In this document: in pieces, positions 23,647 to 34,553 of the stretch
Layout: each line of letters starts with the position of its first letter
How positions within the stretch are numbered: the first letter of the stretch is position 1
Assembly (NCBI RefSeq): GCF_016801865.2
Contig: NC_068938.1
Location: forward strand, 9,734,520 to 9,798,519
DNA from: Culex pipiens pallens
Lineage: Eukaryota > Arthropoda > Insecta > Diptera > Culicidae
Length of the DNA: 64,000 nucleotides
Direction of reading: 5' to 3'
Notes under the pieces: generated by a model
Seen by the model: only the letters and a program-made list of their open reading frames with translations
Told to the model about the DNA's origin: nothing
Databases searched by the model: none
Made by a program: the position numbers and the translations under genes

Positions 23647-24427
23647 TATATCAGCAATTCCCCACGAAAACAGCATGATTCGAAAAAAAGTCCTCCGATC
23701 GGGCTCAAAATTTTTCAGGGGGTTCCTTGGCCGAAATAATTAGACCCATATTTTTTTGTTTGGCCATTAGGGTGACCTACTTCGTGTTAGGGTGGTCCGA
23801 AAATGACATTTTTCGTCGATTTTCGCAAAAACCACTTTTTTCAACTGCGATAATTTCAAAATTTCAGCGATGACCTATACATGTTAGGGTACCAAAAGTT
23901 GCGTATTTCAATACAAAAAATGTGGTATTCTAACATGTATAGGTCATCGCTGAAATTTTGAAGTTATCGCAGTTTTAGTGAAAAAAGTCGATTTTTCCCG
24001 TTTTCGTCATTTTCCCATTTTTGCGCGTGGCGCGTCGAAAACCACAGTTTTTATTTTCAAAAAATCGTATCTCAAAGTATTGAAAACATAACTTCACCAT
24101 TTTTTGATATGTCATGTAAAATTGTCCGAGGAATCTGATAAAAATATTTTTAGACATAGGCTCTTTGGTCCCTTTTGCGCCTAAGACAGCTAAAATCGGA
24201 TGAAATGGCGAGATATGATTATGAAATATGAAAAAGTGGTTTTTGCGAAAATCCACGAAAATTGTAATTTTTCGGACAACCCTAACACGGCGTAGGTCAC
24301 CCTAATGGCCAAACAAAAAAAATACGGGTCTTATTATTTTGGCCAAGAAACCCCCTGAAAAATTTTGAGCCCGATCGGAGAACTTTTTTTTCGAATCATG
24401 CTGTTTTCGTGGGGAATTGCTGATATA
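23647..24427. mobile_element. foldback element B with GCAATTCCCCACG ends
   Basis: Arms of about 200 bp begin TATATCAGCAATTCCCCACG and end CGTGGGGAATTGCTGATATA. A smaller inverted repeat (near 23860-23960, around CCTATACATGTTAG and CTAACATGTATAGG) sits inside, so the element folds at two scales. A second copy at 28097-31745 is split by the LTR retrotransposon. Confidence 0.8.
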
Positions 24428-24817
24428 CTAAATATAAAATTGGGTACCTAGAACAAAGTGATCAAATTTCGTCAAAATTTATGAACGCTTGTTCATGATT
24501 CAGTGAACAGATGTTTATCCGTGTAAGGAATGAAATTCTTAATATTGTTAGATGGTTTTGTTCAAAAGGTGTTTTTTTTTCTTATTTCATGCTACCACCT
24601 TATTTTTCTGCAATCACAATTTAAAAAAAACGGAGGGATCTCTCAAGCTTTAGCAATCACTGTGCTATGAAAACGATTTCTCTCAAATCAAAACACTGGA
24701 TTTTGAAAGCGATCGGAGAAGGTTGACATCGAATTAGTTTTTTTTTGGTTTACGTAAGGGACCCAATATAAAATTACCTTTTCTTAAATTCTTTTTATTG
24801 AGTTTACATAGATTGAT
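24428..24817. other. AT-rich DNA without gene
   Basis: No feature recognised. Confidence 0.4.
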
Positions 24818-25015
24818 TCGTCTGGTGTAGTGGTAAGCGTGGTTGCTTCTCAACCGAGTTGGCCTGGGTTCAATCCCAGTGGAACTCGTAGGCATTTCTC
24901 GAGACAAGATTTGTATGATCACGGTTAGTGTCGAATGGGCAATTGCCTCAACGTTTCAAGTCTTTGGAAACCTAGTTTCAAGTAGGAGTCCTGCAATAAA
25001 AACCGCCTGAACCCG
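24818..25015 (+). mobile_element. tRNA-derived SINE family S, short copy
   Basis: The head reads TGGTGTAGTGGTAAGCGTG (box A) and GGGTTCAATCCC (box B). The body words GAGACAAGATTTGT, ATTGCCTCAA, CCTAGTTTCAAGTAGGAGTC and a 3' GCAAT...GCC end match the copies at 34554-34966 and 60271-60573, with a central deletion. Confidence 0.75.
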
Positions 25016-25189
25016 GGAGAAAAATCTATATTGTGTTTCAAGCTCATATTCAACTATCAAAATATATTTTAAAGAAACCCTTAAACTGTATAAAAATCTA
25101 TATTTATTCAACCATCTTTCACCGAGTCAGGTCCTGCTTCCTTTGTTTAAACATCCAAATTAAAATAATTTTCCCGACCTCATCTCTTC

Positions 25190-26365
25190 AAGATCACTCA
25201 ACTTGAAAATGAATCCTCACCATCGGTCGTCGAGCGCTCCACTACTGACGTGGTCCAGCAACAGAGCACACATATAAAACCCATTTTCCTTGCTTTACCT
25301 AGTAGAAAAAAAACATAAAACCTGCAAAGTATAGAGTGATATTTCCTACGAGGAAAAACGGCATTCTCCAGCGCAACTCTAGGAAATAAGAGCGAATACA
25401 AAAAAGCGATCCCCCACAAAACAAGAAAAAAAAATCCACTTTTCAATGTATGTGTGCCCCGAAAACTTGTGTATGTGTGGGGCGCGAACGGCGAAGAAAA
25501 ACGTTAGGAAAAAATCCCCTAGCGTCTGAGAAAAAGGCGAACCTTTTATCTACAAAAGTCCCTCTCGCACCTCTCGCCCACCCCCACTTGGGAGCCATTT
25601 CCTCTCAACTCTGTGCTGCTCTTTGTGAAGAAGGATCTCTCCGGCGTCCTAGCAGGCGCAGGCTGATGGAGAATAATGAAGGAAATAAAAAAAAAGAAAA
25701 AAAGTGGAAAAAAGTGTGCGAGTCAAGTGTATACATTCAGGCGCTGAACGACGACGTCGTCGTGGTGGTGCGTCGTGTACGTGTGTTTTCCCCCTCCCCA
25801 GCCTGCTGCGATGGTAGAGATATCCTTTCTGCCGGCTGCTCCGTTCTAGGATAATGTCGCTCAACGAAGCAGGCTACTGGTGGTGGTGCGAACAGGGGGT
25901 GAAAAGAGAAACATAGGAGGGACAGAGGGAGGAGGGGAGAAAAAAAATTCAACACCCTTTTTCTCGAGAAAGTGGAGGAATAAAAAAATAAGCCACGCCT
26001 TCATAAAACATTAAAAGTGCGCGCCACCACCACCACCGGTACAGGCACGGGCTGGCACTGGCACTAATATTTAATTTATTAACTCTTGAGAGGCAGTGAC
26101 GACGGTGCAAAAGGACGAAGGAGGCCATGAGCCTGAGATGGTGTGTATAAGATTCGCGAGAGGATGGATTTTTTTTTATGTTGGTCCTGCGAAAGGACCA
26201 AACAGGAGCAAACTTGAGTACATGGACGGCACTGATGCTGGGTGTGCGGTTTTGAGAAAAGGATCGATTTTGGACGCGAGCGAAGGTGACGACGTTTGAA
26301 AATAGGAAAAAAAACTCTGTCTTTGGTGGTGGAAATATAAGTAACAACAGTAAGGGAAAGCTAAT
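25190..26365. other. GC-richer single-copy island with CGACGACGTCGTCG palindrome
   Basis: Repeat-poor stretch with frames of 132-134 codons open on both strands, rich in Arg, Ser and Val runs from simple sequence. It holds the 14-bp palindrome CGACGACGTCGTCG at 25749-25762, also present at 33961-33974. Likely regulatory or 5' untranslated DNA; no coding exon supported. Confidence 0.4.
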
Positions 26366-26746
26366 TTAGAAAACAATATGCAGACCAGAGTCTTAAATGA
26401 TAAGCATTTACTCATCTCAACATAGTATTTTTATGCTGAAAACGTTTTTAATTTTTTTTATCATTTTGTGAACTAAATTACAAACAGTAAAGCGCGCAAA
26501 GCTATTGACATAGGATCTTCCTGGAGTTTTTCGTTCATTGATTGTTGCGTTTAATATTAACGTTCGTTCTTCAAAGACGGTGTAATTGTCTTGAAAAAAA
26601 AAAGTAAAAATAGAAAATAAAATTCAAAATCGATGCGCACCTTACAAATTAAACCCCCTAATTATATATAAAATATAAGTATTTAAAATTATTCGCAATT
26701 CACATTACACGGCAAAAAAACGGGAGTTAAACAATTGAAAGATACA
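26366..26746. other. AT-rich DNA without gene
   Basis: No feature recognised. Confidence 0.4.
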
Positions 26747-27803
26747 ATCCCAAGTAACATTTTTAAACCAACTAGCCACCACCAAGTTTTATTATGGTTT
26801 TATTGTAGCATCTTGATTGCTTAATAGTTTTATTTGGGCATTCACCGCAACCAACAAGCAAGAGCTAATTAATAGGTTCTAACAGGGTTTATGCCTCGGA
26901 CATAAAACCGGGTGGAAATAAAAGCCGACTGGCTTTCAATAAGGTTTTATGAAGGTTTTAAAAGAGACTTTGAACCCAGATGGCAATGCCATGCCAAACG
27001 GTTTTATCGCATGCTTTGTTAAAACCTAGGGTGTTGTAGCTGTCAAGTGCCATTATGGATGTAAAAAGCTCACTTAAAACCATAAGCTCCTAAAAGAGCA
27101 TTTATCGCGGCCAAATAGCAGTGCATAAATATGGCGCTAAACGCGTGCTCTGATTGAATATGATTGACCGCCATCTGGATTGAAAAATAGAAAACTGAAA
27201 AATTTGATTTAAATTCGATGAAAACACACATTTATGCTGAATTTCTGGTATGATTAATATAGCGATAGATGTTTAAAAATATTTTGAACATTTTTTTCAT
27301 ACAATTGCAATAAAATATTTGTTAACATTAAACACTATGATTACAAAATATTGATTTTTGATGAAGCGAGTTGAATTTTTTGGCTCTATCTCCCCTAAAT
27401 AAAATTTCAACCGCAGCTGAAATTGAGCCATCAATTGCGAGAAACCAACCATCTCCATTATTTCATTTGGCAAGACGAAGACTTATTTTTGCCAAAATAA
27501 AACCTATTTGGCATAAGACGTTTGAAGACGTATGAAATGCCATTTGTCCATAACTCCTGACTAGGTTTTAACAAAGGTTCTATCAAGGCTTTGAGGATGT
27601 TGTTAGGATTCAGTTGTAAAGCCTTGCACTCCTATGTAGGTTTTATAAATAGGCCTTTTGCGGAGCTCCTTTTGGGTTTTCAGTGGGGTTTATCAAGGTT
27701 CTGAGGAGTTTGTTACGACCAAGGGATTTTAATGTTGGTTTTGGCTGATAGGTTTTATAGCGGTTGTGACAGCTTTGATAAAGCCTAAAATGTTACTTGG
27801 GAT
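26747..27803. mobile_element. 1.06-kb element with ATCCCAAGTAACATTTT ends
   Basis: The left end ATCCCAAGTAACATTTTTA is inverted as TAAAATGTTACTTGGGAT at the right. The word GGTTTTA or its complement recurs many times across the interior. The termini match the small element at 19507-19702. No transposase frame. Confidence 0.75.
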
Positions 27804-28096
27804 ATAAGCTTTTTATGATAAATTTTACTTCAATAAAGAATAACACTGTTAACACTGTTTCTTTCTCTGAAAAATTTGTGATTTATCCCAATTTTATTCA
27901 ACACAATTTGAACATCAAATTGTGATTAGAACGATTTTCCGAAACTACTGGATTTAATTTGCTTTTACTTGAAATTACTTACTTTCGATTATCCGAAGGT
28001 TTGTATTAAGCTTCAGATGATCGATTTCCGAACATTGTTTTTTCTTACTTTTAGCATCAAATTCGAGTTTTGCAACTACAATTTAGTCCAATTTGT
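27804..28096. other. AT-rich DNA without gene
   Basis: No feature recognised. Confidence 0.35.
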
Positions 28097-28603
28097 ATAC
28101 AGCAATTCCCCACGAAAACAGCATGATTTAAAAAAAGTTCTCCAATCGGGCTCAACAATTTTCTGGGGGTTCTTTGGCCGAAATAATTAGACCATTATTT
28201 TTTGTTTGCCCATTAGGGCGAGCTACGCCGTGTTAGGGTGGTCCGAAAAATTATCATTTTCGTCGATTTTCGCAAAAAAAATTTTTTTTTTCAAAAAATC
28301 TCCGCGCCATTTTATCCGATTTTAGCTGTTTTAGACGCAAAAGAAGGTGATTAGTTTGGCTATTTTGGGAAAAATAGTAAGAAGTTTCGAAAATCTTGCT
28401 TAACATAATTGAAATACGCAACTTTTGGTACCCTCACATGCATAGGTCATCGCTGAAACTTCCAAGTTATCGCAGTTTTAGTGAAAAAAGTTGATTTTTT
28501 GAAGTTTTCGTCATTATTCCATTTTTGCGCCCGGCGCGTCCAGTTTTTATTTTCAAAAATTCGTATGTTATGCAAAGTTTTCCGAGAAATCTGATAAACA
28601 TAT

Positions 28604-28890
28604 TGTCGTATCCGGTGCGCGGGACGTGATTTCGCGTGGGAACCTACGACAGGGCCACGGAATCAGCGCACGATACGCAAATAAAACACAGTAATTATAA
28701 TAAAATGTAAACGCGTGTATTCTTGTTAAGATCCGGAAATAGAATGAAAGGGCACAACAAACAAACATGACAGCTAGCATAAAATATTGACGCGCTGTCC
28801 TGCGTCACATAGTGACAGACTGGCAGCCACTTGTGAGCCAGCGACGTGCGGAAAGTGGGGGCACTCCGCGCACTGGTTCTGTCCACAACA
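28604..28890 (-). repeat. 3' LTR of the gypsy-like element
   Basis: 287 bp, starting TGTCGTATCC and ending GTCCACAACA in plus reading, with the short TG...CA ends typical of LTRs. Matched base for base, as far as I can see, by 31237-31523. Confidence 0.93.
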
Positions 28891-28903
28891 TCTCCCCTCT
28901 TAA
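28891..28903 (-). other. polypurine tract
   Basis: The minus strand reads AAGAGGGGAGA directly before the 3' LTR, the expected site for plus-strand DNA priming. It touches the end of the long open frame. Confidence 0.75.
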
Positions 28904-31122
28904 AACAGCTGGTCGGCTCTTGCAAGCGCTGTCGGTGCGCCGGAGAAGAGTGCCAGCTGCGACGAACTCGTTGAAGACGACGACGCAGGGAATGGAGATG
29001 GTGTTGCACCGGGTTCTAGTAGAAGCAGCGATCCAGATCGGGTGCAGGTTGCGCGTGTGTTTGGTTCAGCTGGAATCGCAGGTAGAGAAGAGGGCAGACG
29101 CAGCGTCAACTGCATCAGGCTCAATGGTGGCAGCTCGGGAAACGACGCAAGCTTCCACTCACCGAGCAGGACATCCAACGGGAGCGCTTTCGGTTTGGCC
29201 GATGGTGAAGCAGCAGGTCCGGCCTTGAAGCGACTTTGCGGTTGGTTGATGTGCGAGCGGGTGACGCGTTGGTTGTCATCTCGCATGGCGATGCCTCGAC
29301 GATGGAATTCCTTCTGGTGCGGTTCGGGGTCGAGCACTTCAGGTGCGCAGCGGTACGCCGACAGAAAGATGTTCAAAGTTCTTGCGATAGGGCCTCTCCC
29401 CTCCGAAATTTTCTTGACGGCACGCTCGAGAATGTCCACGACTCGTTTTGCTCGTCCGTGCGGCTGGTACGGGGCGGTCGCGGTGTGGTAAACGCCGTTT
29501 GAAGAAAATTTGACACTCGGGAATTGCGTTCGGTTGTCGTTCACGATTAGGTTAGGCTTACCGAGTTGAGGAAAAATCTGGCGGAGGATGGCGATGGTTG
29601 GGAGGGCAGAGATGCGATGCGTGCGGACTACGTAGTCGTCGTTGGGTGGTTCCACAAAATCCATGCAGCTGCGCTGCCACGGGCCAGCAGGTTTCGGCCA
29701 TAGCACAGGAAGTGAGTGCGGTGGGGACCGTGCTACGGAGGTGCACAGCTGGCATGCTTTTCCGTCGTCGAAGTCGGCACGGGTCTGGTAGCGCTGGATC
29801 TTCGGATCAGCGACTTTCGTTTTTGGCCAACCCTCGAATACGTACCGGCGAATCTTGCGGAGTAGTAGATCGGGCTGGGTGCTGTTGTCCTCTAGGCGAA
29901 TTCTGGCGATAGCAAAGTCCTCCTCTGGTCGTACGTGCTGGTTGATCAATCGTTGCACGTCGGCGTGCCCAAACTGGTCGGTGGAGACGTACTGGGAGGC
30001 CAAGTCGTAGAGGAGCAGGTACAGTGCGAAGTGTGATGCGAAACGTTTCCGGTCTGCCTCGAACCGGACGATGCGATGCTGCGGTGCGTTGTCGGGACGC
30101 GTCGTGAGGGCGTAGTCTTGAAAATGGTGCAGAACGGCTTCCAGGTTGCGGTCGTGTTCGTTCTGGGTTGTGCCGTCTTCGAGATGGTAGAACGCTCCGG
30201 GTTCTCGGGCCAGCGAGGTGGCGATGCTCTGCTGGTATGCACCGGGTGCATTTTCGACCAGCAGCGGGTACAGGCGCGGCTGTAGAGTAGCGTTGAGGAC
30301 GGGTTTTGAACCGATGGCTTTCCGCATCCCGACGATCGGGGCGGCCAACTCCGAGTAGACGATCGGAGTGGTGATGTTGAGCTGCTGCTGCTGCTTGTCC
30401 AGTTCGTGGTCGACGTTCTCAACCACAGCGTAGGCCACCGAGCATTTCGGGCAGACGGTCGGTCGGTGGTTTTCTTTCAGCTCCAAGTTCACCTCTTTGC
30501 CGAGTTCCTCGTTGAACACCTTGTGGAGGACTGACTCGAGCACCGGCGACGGGTCGGGGAAGCTGGATACGTGGAGCTCGGTAACGATGGTCGGCTCGTT
30601 GCGGTTGCTTCCGGTGATGGAGGTGTCACATCGGAACTCGTCGTCGAGTGACAAATCCATTCCAGAAGCCGTGTTTACGCGAGCAGAGGGTGATGATAAC
30701 TTTGGGCCGCCGGATGCGGCGTCTAATGGAAGTCGGATCGGCGTCCCACCGAAATCGACCGACGCGCATCTCCGCCATTGCTGCACCGAGTGCTCGTTGA
30801 TCACCACCGCGTGGCTGCGGACCGTGTCCGTCTGGAAAGCCTTCGTGTTCCCGGGGAGCGTGTCGACGTTCTGCGCCGGGTCTGGAGGCGGCTGGGCTGC
30901 GTCTGTTGTGAACCGCTCCATGAGATCCTTTTGCTGCTGGACAATCTGCTGCACTGCATTGGCCAGCTGCTCGAACGTCTGCATCATCCGGATCAACTGC
31001 TCAGGAGACCGCTGAAGCTGCTGCTGTTGATGATTTGCAAGGTGGAACGGTTCTTGCTGGAGCTGCTCCCGACGTATTTGAAGCTGCTCCATGTCGGGGA
31101 GCTGAGCATGCCAATCGTTCAT
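28900..31122 (-). CDS. reduced Gag-RT-integrase polyprotein, active sites damaged
   Basis: One uninterrupted 740-codon frame of retroelement origin. Residues 1-95 are Gln-rich and Gag-like. About 224-360 follow the order of a Ty3/gypsy reverse transcriptase (ELDK, TTPIVYSELAAPIV, QPRLYPL, EHDRNLEAVL). The core is shortened, and the catalytic Tyr-x-Asp-Asp region reads YHLEDG. About 360-400 (LLLYD, STDQFGHADV) are the RNase H/connection remnant. From 457 come the CxxC of the integrase zinc finger and a core with Asp488 and Asp529; the expected Glu reads Lys559 (GRAKR). No CCHC knuckle or complete protease is visible. The protein should be catalytically dead, yet there is no stop or frameshift. 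It ends at the polypurine tract. Confidence 0.85.
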   Translation of the reverse strand: MNDWHAQLPDMEQLQIRREQLQQEPFHLANHQQQQLQRSPEQLIRMMQTFEQLANAVQQIVQQQKDLMERFTTDAAQPPPDPAQNVDTLPGNTKAFQTDTVRSHAVVINEHSVQQWRRCASVDFGGTPIRLPLDAASGGPKLSSPSARVNTASGMDLSLDDEFRCDTSITGSNRNEPTIVTELHVSSFPDPSPVLESVLHKVFNEELGKEVNLELKENHRPTVCPKCSVAYAVVENVDHELDKQQQQLNITTPIVYSELAAPIVGMRKAIGSKPVLNATLQPRLYPLLVENAPGAYQQSIATSLAREPGAFYHLEDGTTQNEHDRNLEAVLHHFQDYALTTRPDNAPQHRIVRFEADRKRFASHFALYLLLYDLASQYVSTDQFGHADVQRLINQHVRPEEDFAIARIRLEDNSTQPDLLLRKIRRYVFEGWPKTKVADPKIQRYQTRADFDDGKACQLCTSVARSPPHSLPVLWPKPAGPWQRSCMDFVEPPNDDYVVRTHRISALPTIAILRQIFPQLGKPNLIVNDNRTQFPSVKFSSNGVYHTATAPYQPHGRAKRVVDILERAVKKISEGRGPIARTLNIFLSAYRCAPEVLDPEPHQKEFHRRGIAMRDDNQRVTRSHINQPQSRFKAGPAASPSAKPKALPLDVLLGEWKLASFPELPPLSLMQLTLRLPSSLPAIPAEPNTRATCTRSGSLLLLEPGATPSPFPASSSSTSSSQLALFSGAPTALARADQLF

Positions 31123-31217
31123 GCTGCTGGGGCTCCTCCTTCGATTGCACGCGGGTGCCGGATTTGTAGGTTAGGTGGCGCCCACCTTCGTAAAACCGCG
31201 GAAAATCCGGCAAAATT

Positions 31218-31236
31218 CGACAGATCTCGTCGCCAC
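31218..31236 (-). other. primer binding site of the LTR element
   Basis: The minus strand directly after the 5' LTR reads G then TGGCGACGAGATCTG. TGG is the complement of a tRNA 3' CCA, as expected for minus-strand priming. I cannot name the tRNA with confidence. Confidence 0.65.
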
Positions 31237-31523
31237 TGTCGTATCCGGTGCGCGGGACGTGATTTCGCGTGGGAACCTACGACAGGGCCACGGAATCAGC
31301 GCACGATACGCAAATAAAACACAGTAATTATAATAAAATGTAAACGCGTGTATTCTTGTTAAGATCCGGAAATAGAATGAAAGGGCACAACAAACAAACA
31401 TGACAGCTAGCATAAAATATTGACGCGCTGTCCTGCGTCACATAGTGACAGACTGGCAGCCACTTGTGAGCCAGCGACGTGCGGAAAGTGGGGGCACTCC
31501 GCGCACTGGTTCTGTCCACAACA
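31237..31523 (-). repeat. 5' LTR of the gypsy-like element
   Basis: 287 bp, apparently identical to 28604-28890, followed by the CATAT target duplication. The 5' leader to the ORF start is only about 114 bp. Confidence 0.93.
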
Positions 31524-31745
31524 CATATTTTCAGACATAGGCTCTTTGGTTCCGAGACCTTCAAAAGAGCATTTTAAGTTTTCATTTGACCTTTTAAATT
31601 GTTAGGCTAGATAATTGAATCTTTTTCCTTTTAAGCCTATCTAATACCCTTTCGTTTACGCTCAAGACAGCTTAAATCGGATGAAATGGTGCGGAGCAAT
31701 GATTTTTTTTTTGAAAAATGTGGTTTTCGCAAATCGCAAAAAAAT

Positions 31746-33179
31746 CGTCTGACGTTTTCAAAAAAAAAAAAAAAAGTCCGCGTGATTTTTGGATGGTCCC
31801 ACAAGTCTCCATACAATTTGGAAGATTTTTTCTTTAAAATTTTGGCTGACATCAAGATTTTTGTTTTATTTACAATCATGGTTAAAATGAAAAAAAAAAA
31901 CTTTAAGGCCTTTTGAAATGTTATTCTTGTTTAAAAAATATTTTTCCTGATTCATTTTTTTTAATGTTTCGTTTTGAGTGGATACGAAAATTTTACTTTT
32001 TTTTTCTTTGTGTTTTTCAAAATCTTCCAAATATTTCAGGGATATCTGGATTTGAAAATTGTGCGCTGTTTATTTGATACTGAAAAAATCTCAATTTTAC
32101 TTTTTTTATATTTATGCCTCAGGAAACAAAGTTTAAAATTTGGTTTATAGGACCTTTTAAAAAACTCTTGAAATGATGGAAACTTTCTCAGCCTACTGAA
32201 AAAAATATCGATAAAAAATCTCTTCAAAATGTCATACCGTCAAGAATTTTTTTGAACAGACAACTACTCAAGTTATTCCCAAATTTACAGATATTGTGAA
32301 TTTAAATTTTGAGATAAAAATATTTTTAATGGGTAATTTTAGGGGTTTTAGATACCTAAAACTATGTCGAAGACAATTGATCAGAAAATTCCTTTGTAAG
32401 ATAAAGTTTTTAGAATATTTTCATTCCATTTTTGTATGGATACCTGCCAACAATGTATGGAGAATTTTAATAATGCAAAACGGCTTCTTTTGTCAAAGGG
32501 AAGCTTTCTGGAAATTTTATTCAAATCAAAGAATTCAAATGAAATTCATTTCCAGTTTTGATGAACTATTTAAAAAACATTTGATACATTTAAAATTCAT
32601 TTGTCTTTCGCTAGATGATTTTTGATTGTCGAGCTTGAATATGACCCCAAAAATACTCTAAAACCACTCAAATTTAACTAAAATGGGGTCGAAGATCTCG
32701 TATTTAATGTTAAAAGAAAGAGATTGAAAAACACAGAAAATTTATTTTTTGTCGTGATTTGAAGACACAAAATTGAAACTAATCTAGTCTGAACTGTCTG
32801 CGCTTATCTCATAATATTTTTTTTTATTACGGTCATATCCACTCGTTTAGATTTGTTTGCTGATTTTAATTCTGTAAGTAAAATAAGTATCATTTTATGT
32901 AATATAAAATACCACATGCGTCAGAAATTATATTAGAACATTTTTTAAAGATCCAAACATAAATTGGATTTAAAATCAAGTTGATTTCTGAATCAGGATG
33001 TAACTGTTTTGAAGATTCATGATCCTCATTTTATCCGCTAATTTTTATCAGGGAGAAACGTTATAAACTTTTTTTGGCAATAATTTAAAAATGTCTTTAA
33101 ATCTGTCTTATACTTTGCTGTGCGTCAAAAATGTATTAACATTTTAAAACGGCTAACAGAGCCCATGTTAATGGGACAT
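31746..33179. other. AT-rich repeat relics
   Basis: Contains diverged pieces of the 12489-14427 foldback arm (TTTTTGTATGGATACCTGCC, ATGCAAAACGGCTTCTTTTG near 32425-32495). No gene. Confidence 0.45.
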
Positions 33180-34430
33180 TAAGAACTCTCCCTCCAAAAC
33201 GTCCAAAAAAACAGTTTGTCAAAATTCACACCACCCAACGGTTTTCCATCTCAACGAGTTAGCCCGTCCCGAACGCGAACAAACACCACCATCCGCACAA
33301 GCAAAGCAGTAGTTAAAAATCCTTTCTTTTATATTTTTCCAAGGACCTCCCCAAGAACTTCCCTGGGTGCCCAGCATCCCTGCTTCTTCTACCTTCCATA
33401 TGTACAACACACTACACTCTTAGTCACAACCACCTACACACACACACACACACACAGAGCGTTCGTTTCTTTTCGCCGAAGGAATTTTTCCCGAAAGAAT
33501 TTTTCGCGCGCGCACCACCCTCTTATGTTCGTGTACAGCTCCTTTATCTCGGTTATGTTTCTTTCAACCACCACTGAGAGCGAAGACGACAAAAAAATCA
33601 TCACGAATTTCATCTAATGTCGCGCGAACCAACCCCTAAGAGGGGGTTGCGGGAGGAGGGTAGATAAGAAAATTTCACCCCCTCCCCCTCTTGATATATT
33701 CCTAAAGTGGACGATTTTTCTAAGAAAACACCACCACCACCAATATCGCACTTGTAATCAGCGCGGGAGAGCGCGCGACCCACACATACACAAAAGTACC
33801 ACCACAACAACAAACTAGCTTTTTTTTTGTTCTCCAGCAAATTTTCTCTCGCGAAAATCCTTGGCGCGGATGCTGCGGCGGCGGCGGTCGTCCTGTTGTC
33901 CTGCCAGCAGAATAAAACTGTAAGACGGGCTTGCGAGTTGCTTTTTTTTCTCTCAGCAGGCGACGACGTCGTCGAGACTTGTGGTGTGTGGAGTGAGGCA
34001 CCTCTCTAATGAGTTTTCGCTGGTCGTCGACGTCCTCAGCAGGAAATACCGAGAGACATCGAAGGAAGCCCTGCCAAAAGGACGAACAGATGAGAGAAAG
34101 AGCGAAGATGGCTTGAAATGGGAGAAGCAAAATCGTTACATATATGTTGCTGAGAGTGTAGTGGTGAGGATCTCACTCTCGCGTAACTCTACTGAGAGTC
34201 ACGTTGATAAGTAAGGGATGAGAAACGGACGGGGAGGAAAGGGTTGAGCTGAGTGAAGCATAATTAGGGAAAAGGATATTTTGCTGGCGTGAGGAGGATA
34301 CATAAGTTAGTGAGTAAGGAGCAGAAAACGGTTCGTCGTTTCACCGGCGTAAGAGAAGAAAATGTGGAAGCCAAGCGAAAGAAAGGTTGCTCTGGTGAGC
34401 GTAGATGTGCCTTGTTGAACTATCTTTTGC
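33180..34430. other. GC-richer single-copy island with CGACGACGTCGTCG palindrome
   Basis: Has an AC run at about 33435-33457, a GCGGCGGCGGCGG run near 33876 and the palindrome CGACGACGTCGTCG at 33961-33974, identical to one at 25749-25762. Frames of 133 and 136 codons are open on opposite strands with no recognisable domain. Candidate promoter or untranslated exon DNA. Confidence 0.4.
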
Positions 34431-34553
34431 ATTTTTATCAACGCTTAAAAAAATAGTCGTTTTACATTTAAAAAATCTAAATTAAAATCGCAATCAACTA
34501 TTGTTAAAATCTTTAGAATCATTAATGATTTACACATAAGAATTTATAAACAA

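Larger units (their letters stand above)
28604..31523 (-). mobile_element. compact Ty3/gypsy LTR retrotransposon, full LTR-to-LTR
   Basis: Two 287-bp direct repeats beginning TGTCGTATCC and ending CCACAACA flank a 2346-bp interior. A 5-bp target duplication CATAT lies outside each LTR (28599-28603 and 31524-31528). In minus-strand reading a tRNA primer site starting TGGCGACGAGATCTG follows the 5' LTR, and a polypurine tract AAGAGGGGAGA precedes the 3' LTR. Full gypsy elements are usually 5 kb or more, so this is an internally reduced copy. By eye the LTRs show no difference, which implies recent insertion. Confidence 0.93.
28097..31745. mobile_element. foldback element B copy 2, split by LTR retrotransposon
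   Basis: The left part (28097-28603) and right part (31529 to about 31745) together follow element B at 23647-24427. The join restores the ATCTGATAAA...ATAGGCTCTTTGGT order seen there. An extra stretch of about 100 bp lies near 31556-31660, and the right outer arm is truncated. Confidence 0.75.

Noticed and set aside
25450..26347. Frames of 132-134 codons on both strands
   Set aside because: No recognisable domain, both strands open, runs from CGA/GTG simple sequence; no convincing splice-bounded exon.
28812..31317. Several open frames of 100-179 codons opposite the LTR-element ORF
   Set aside because: Antisense or frame-shifted shadows of the long retroelement frame in GC-rich sequence.
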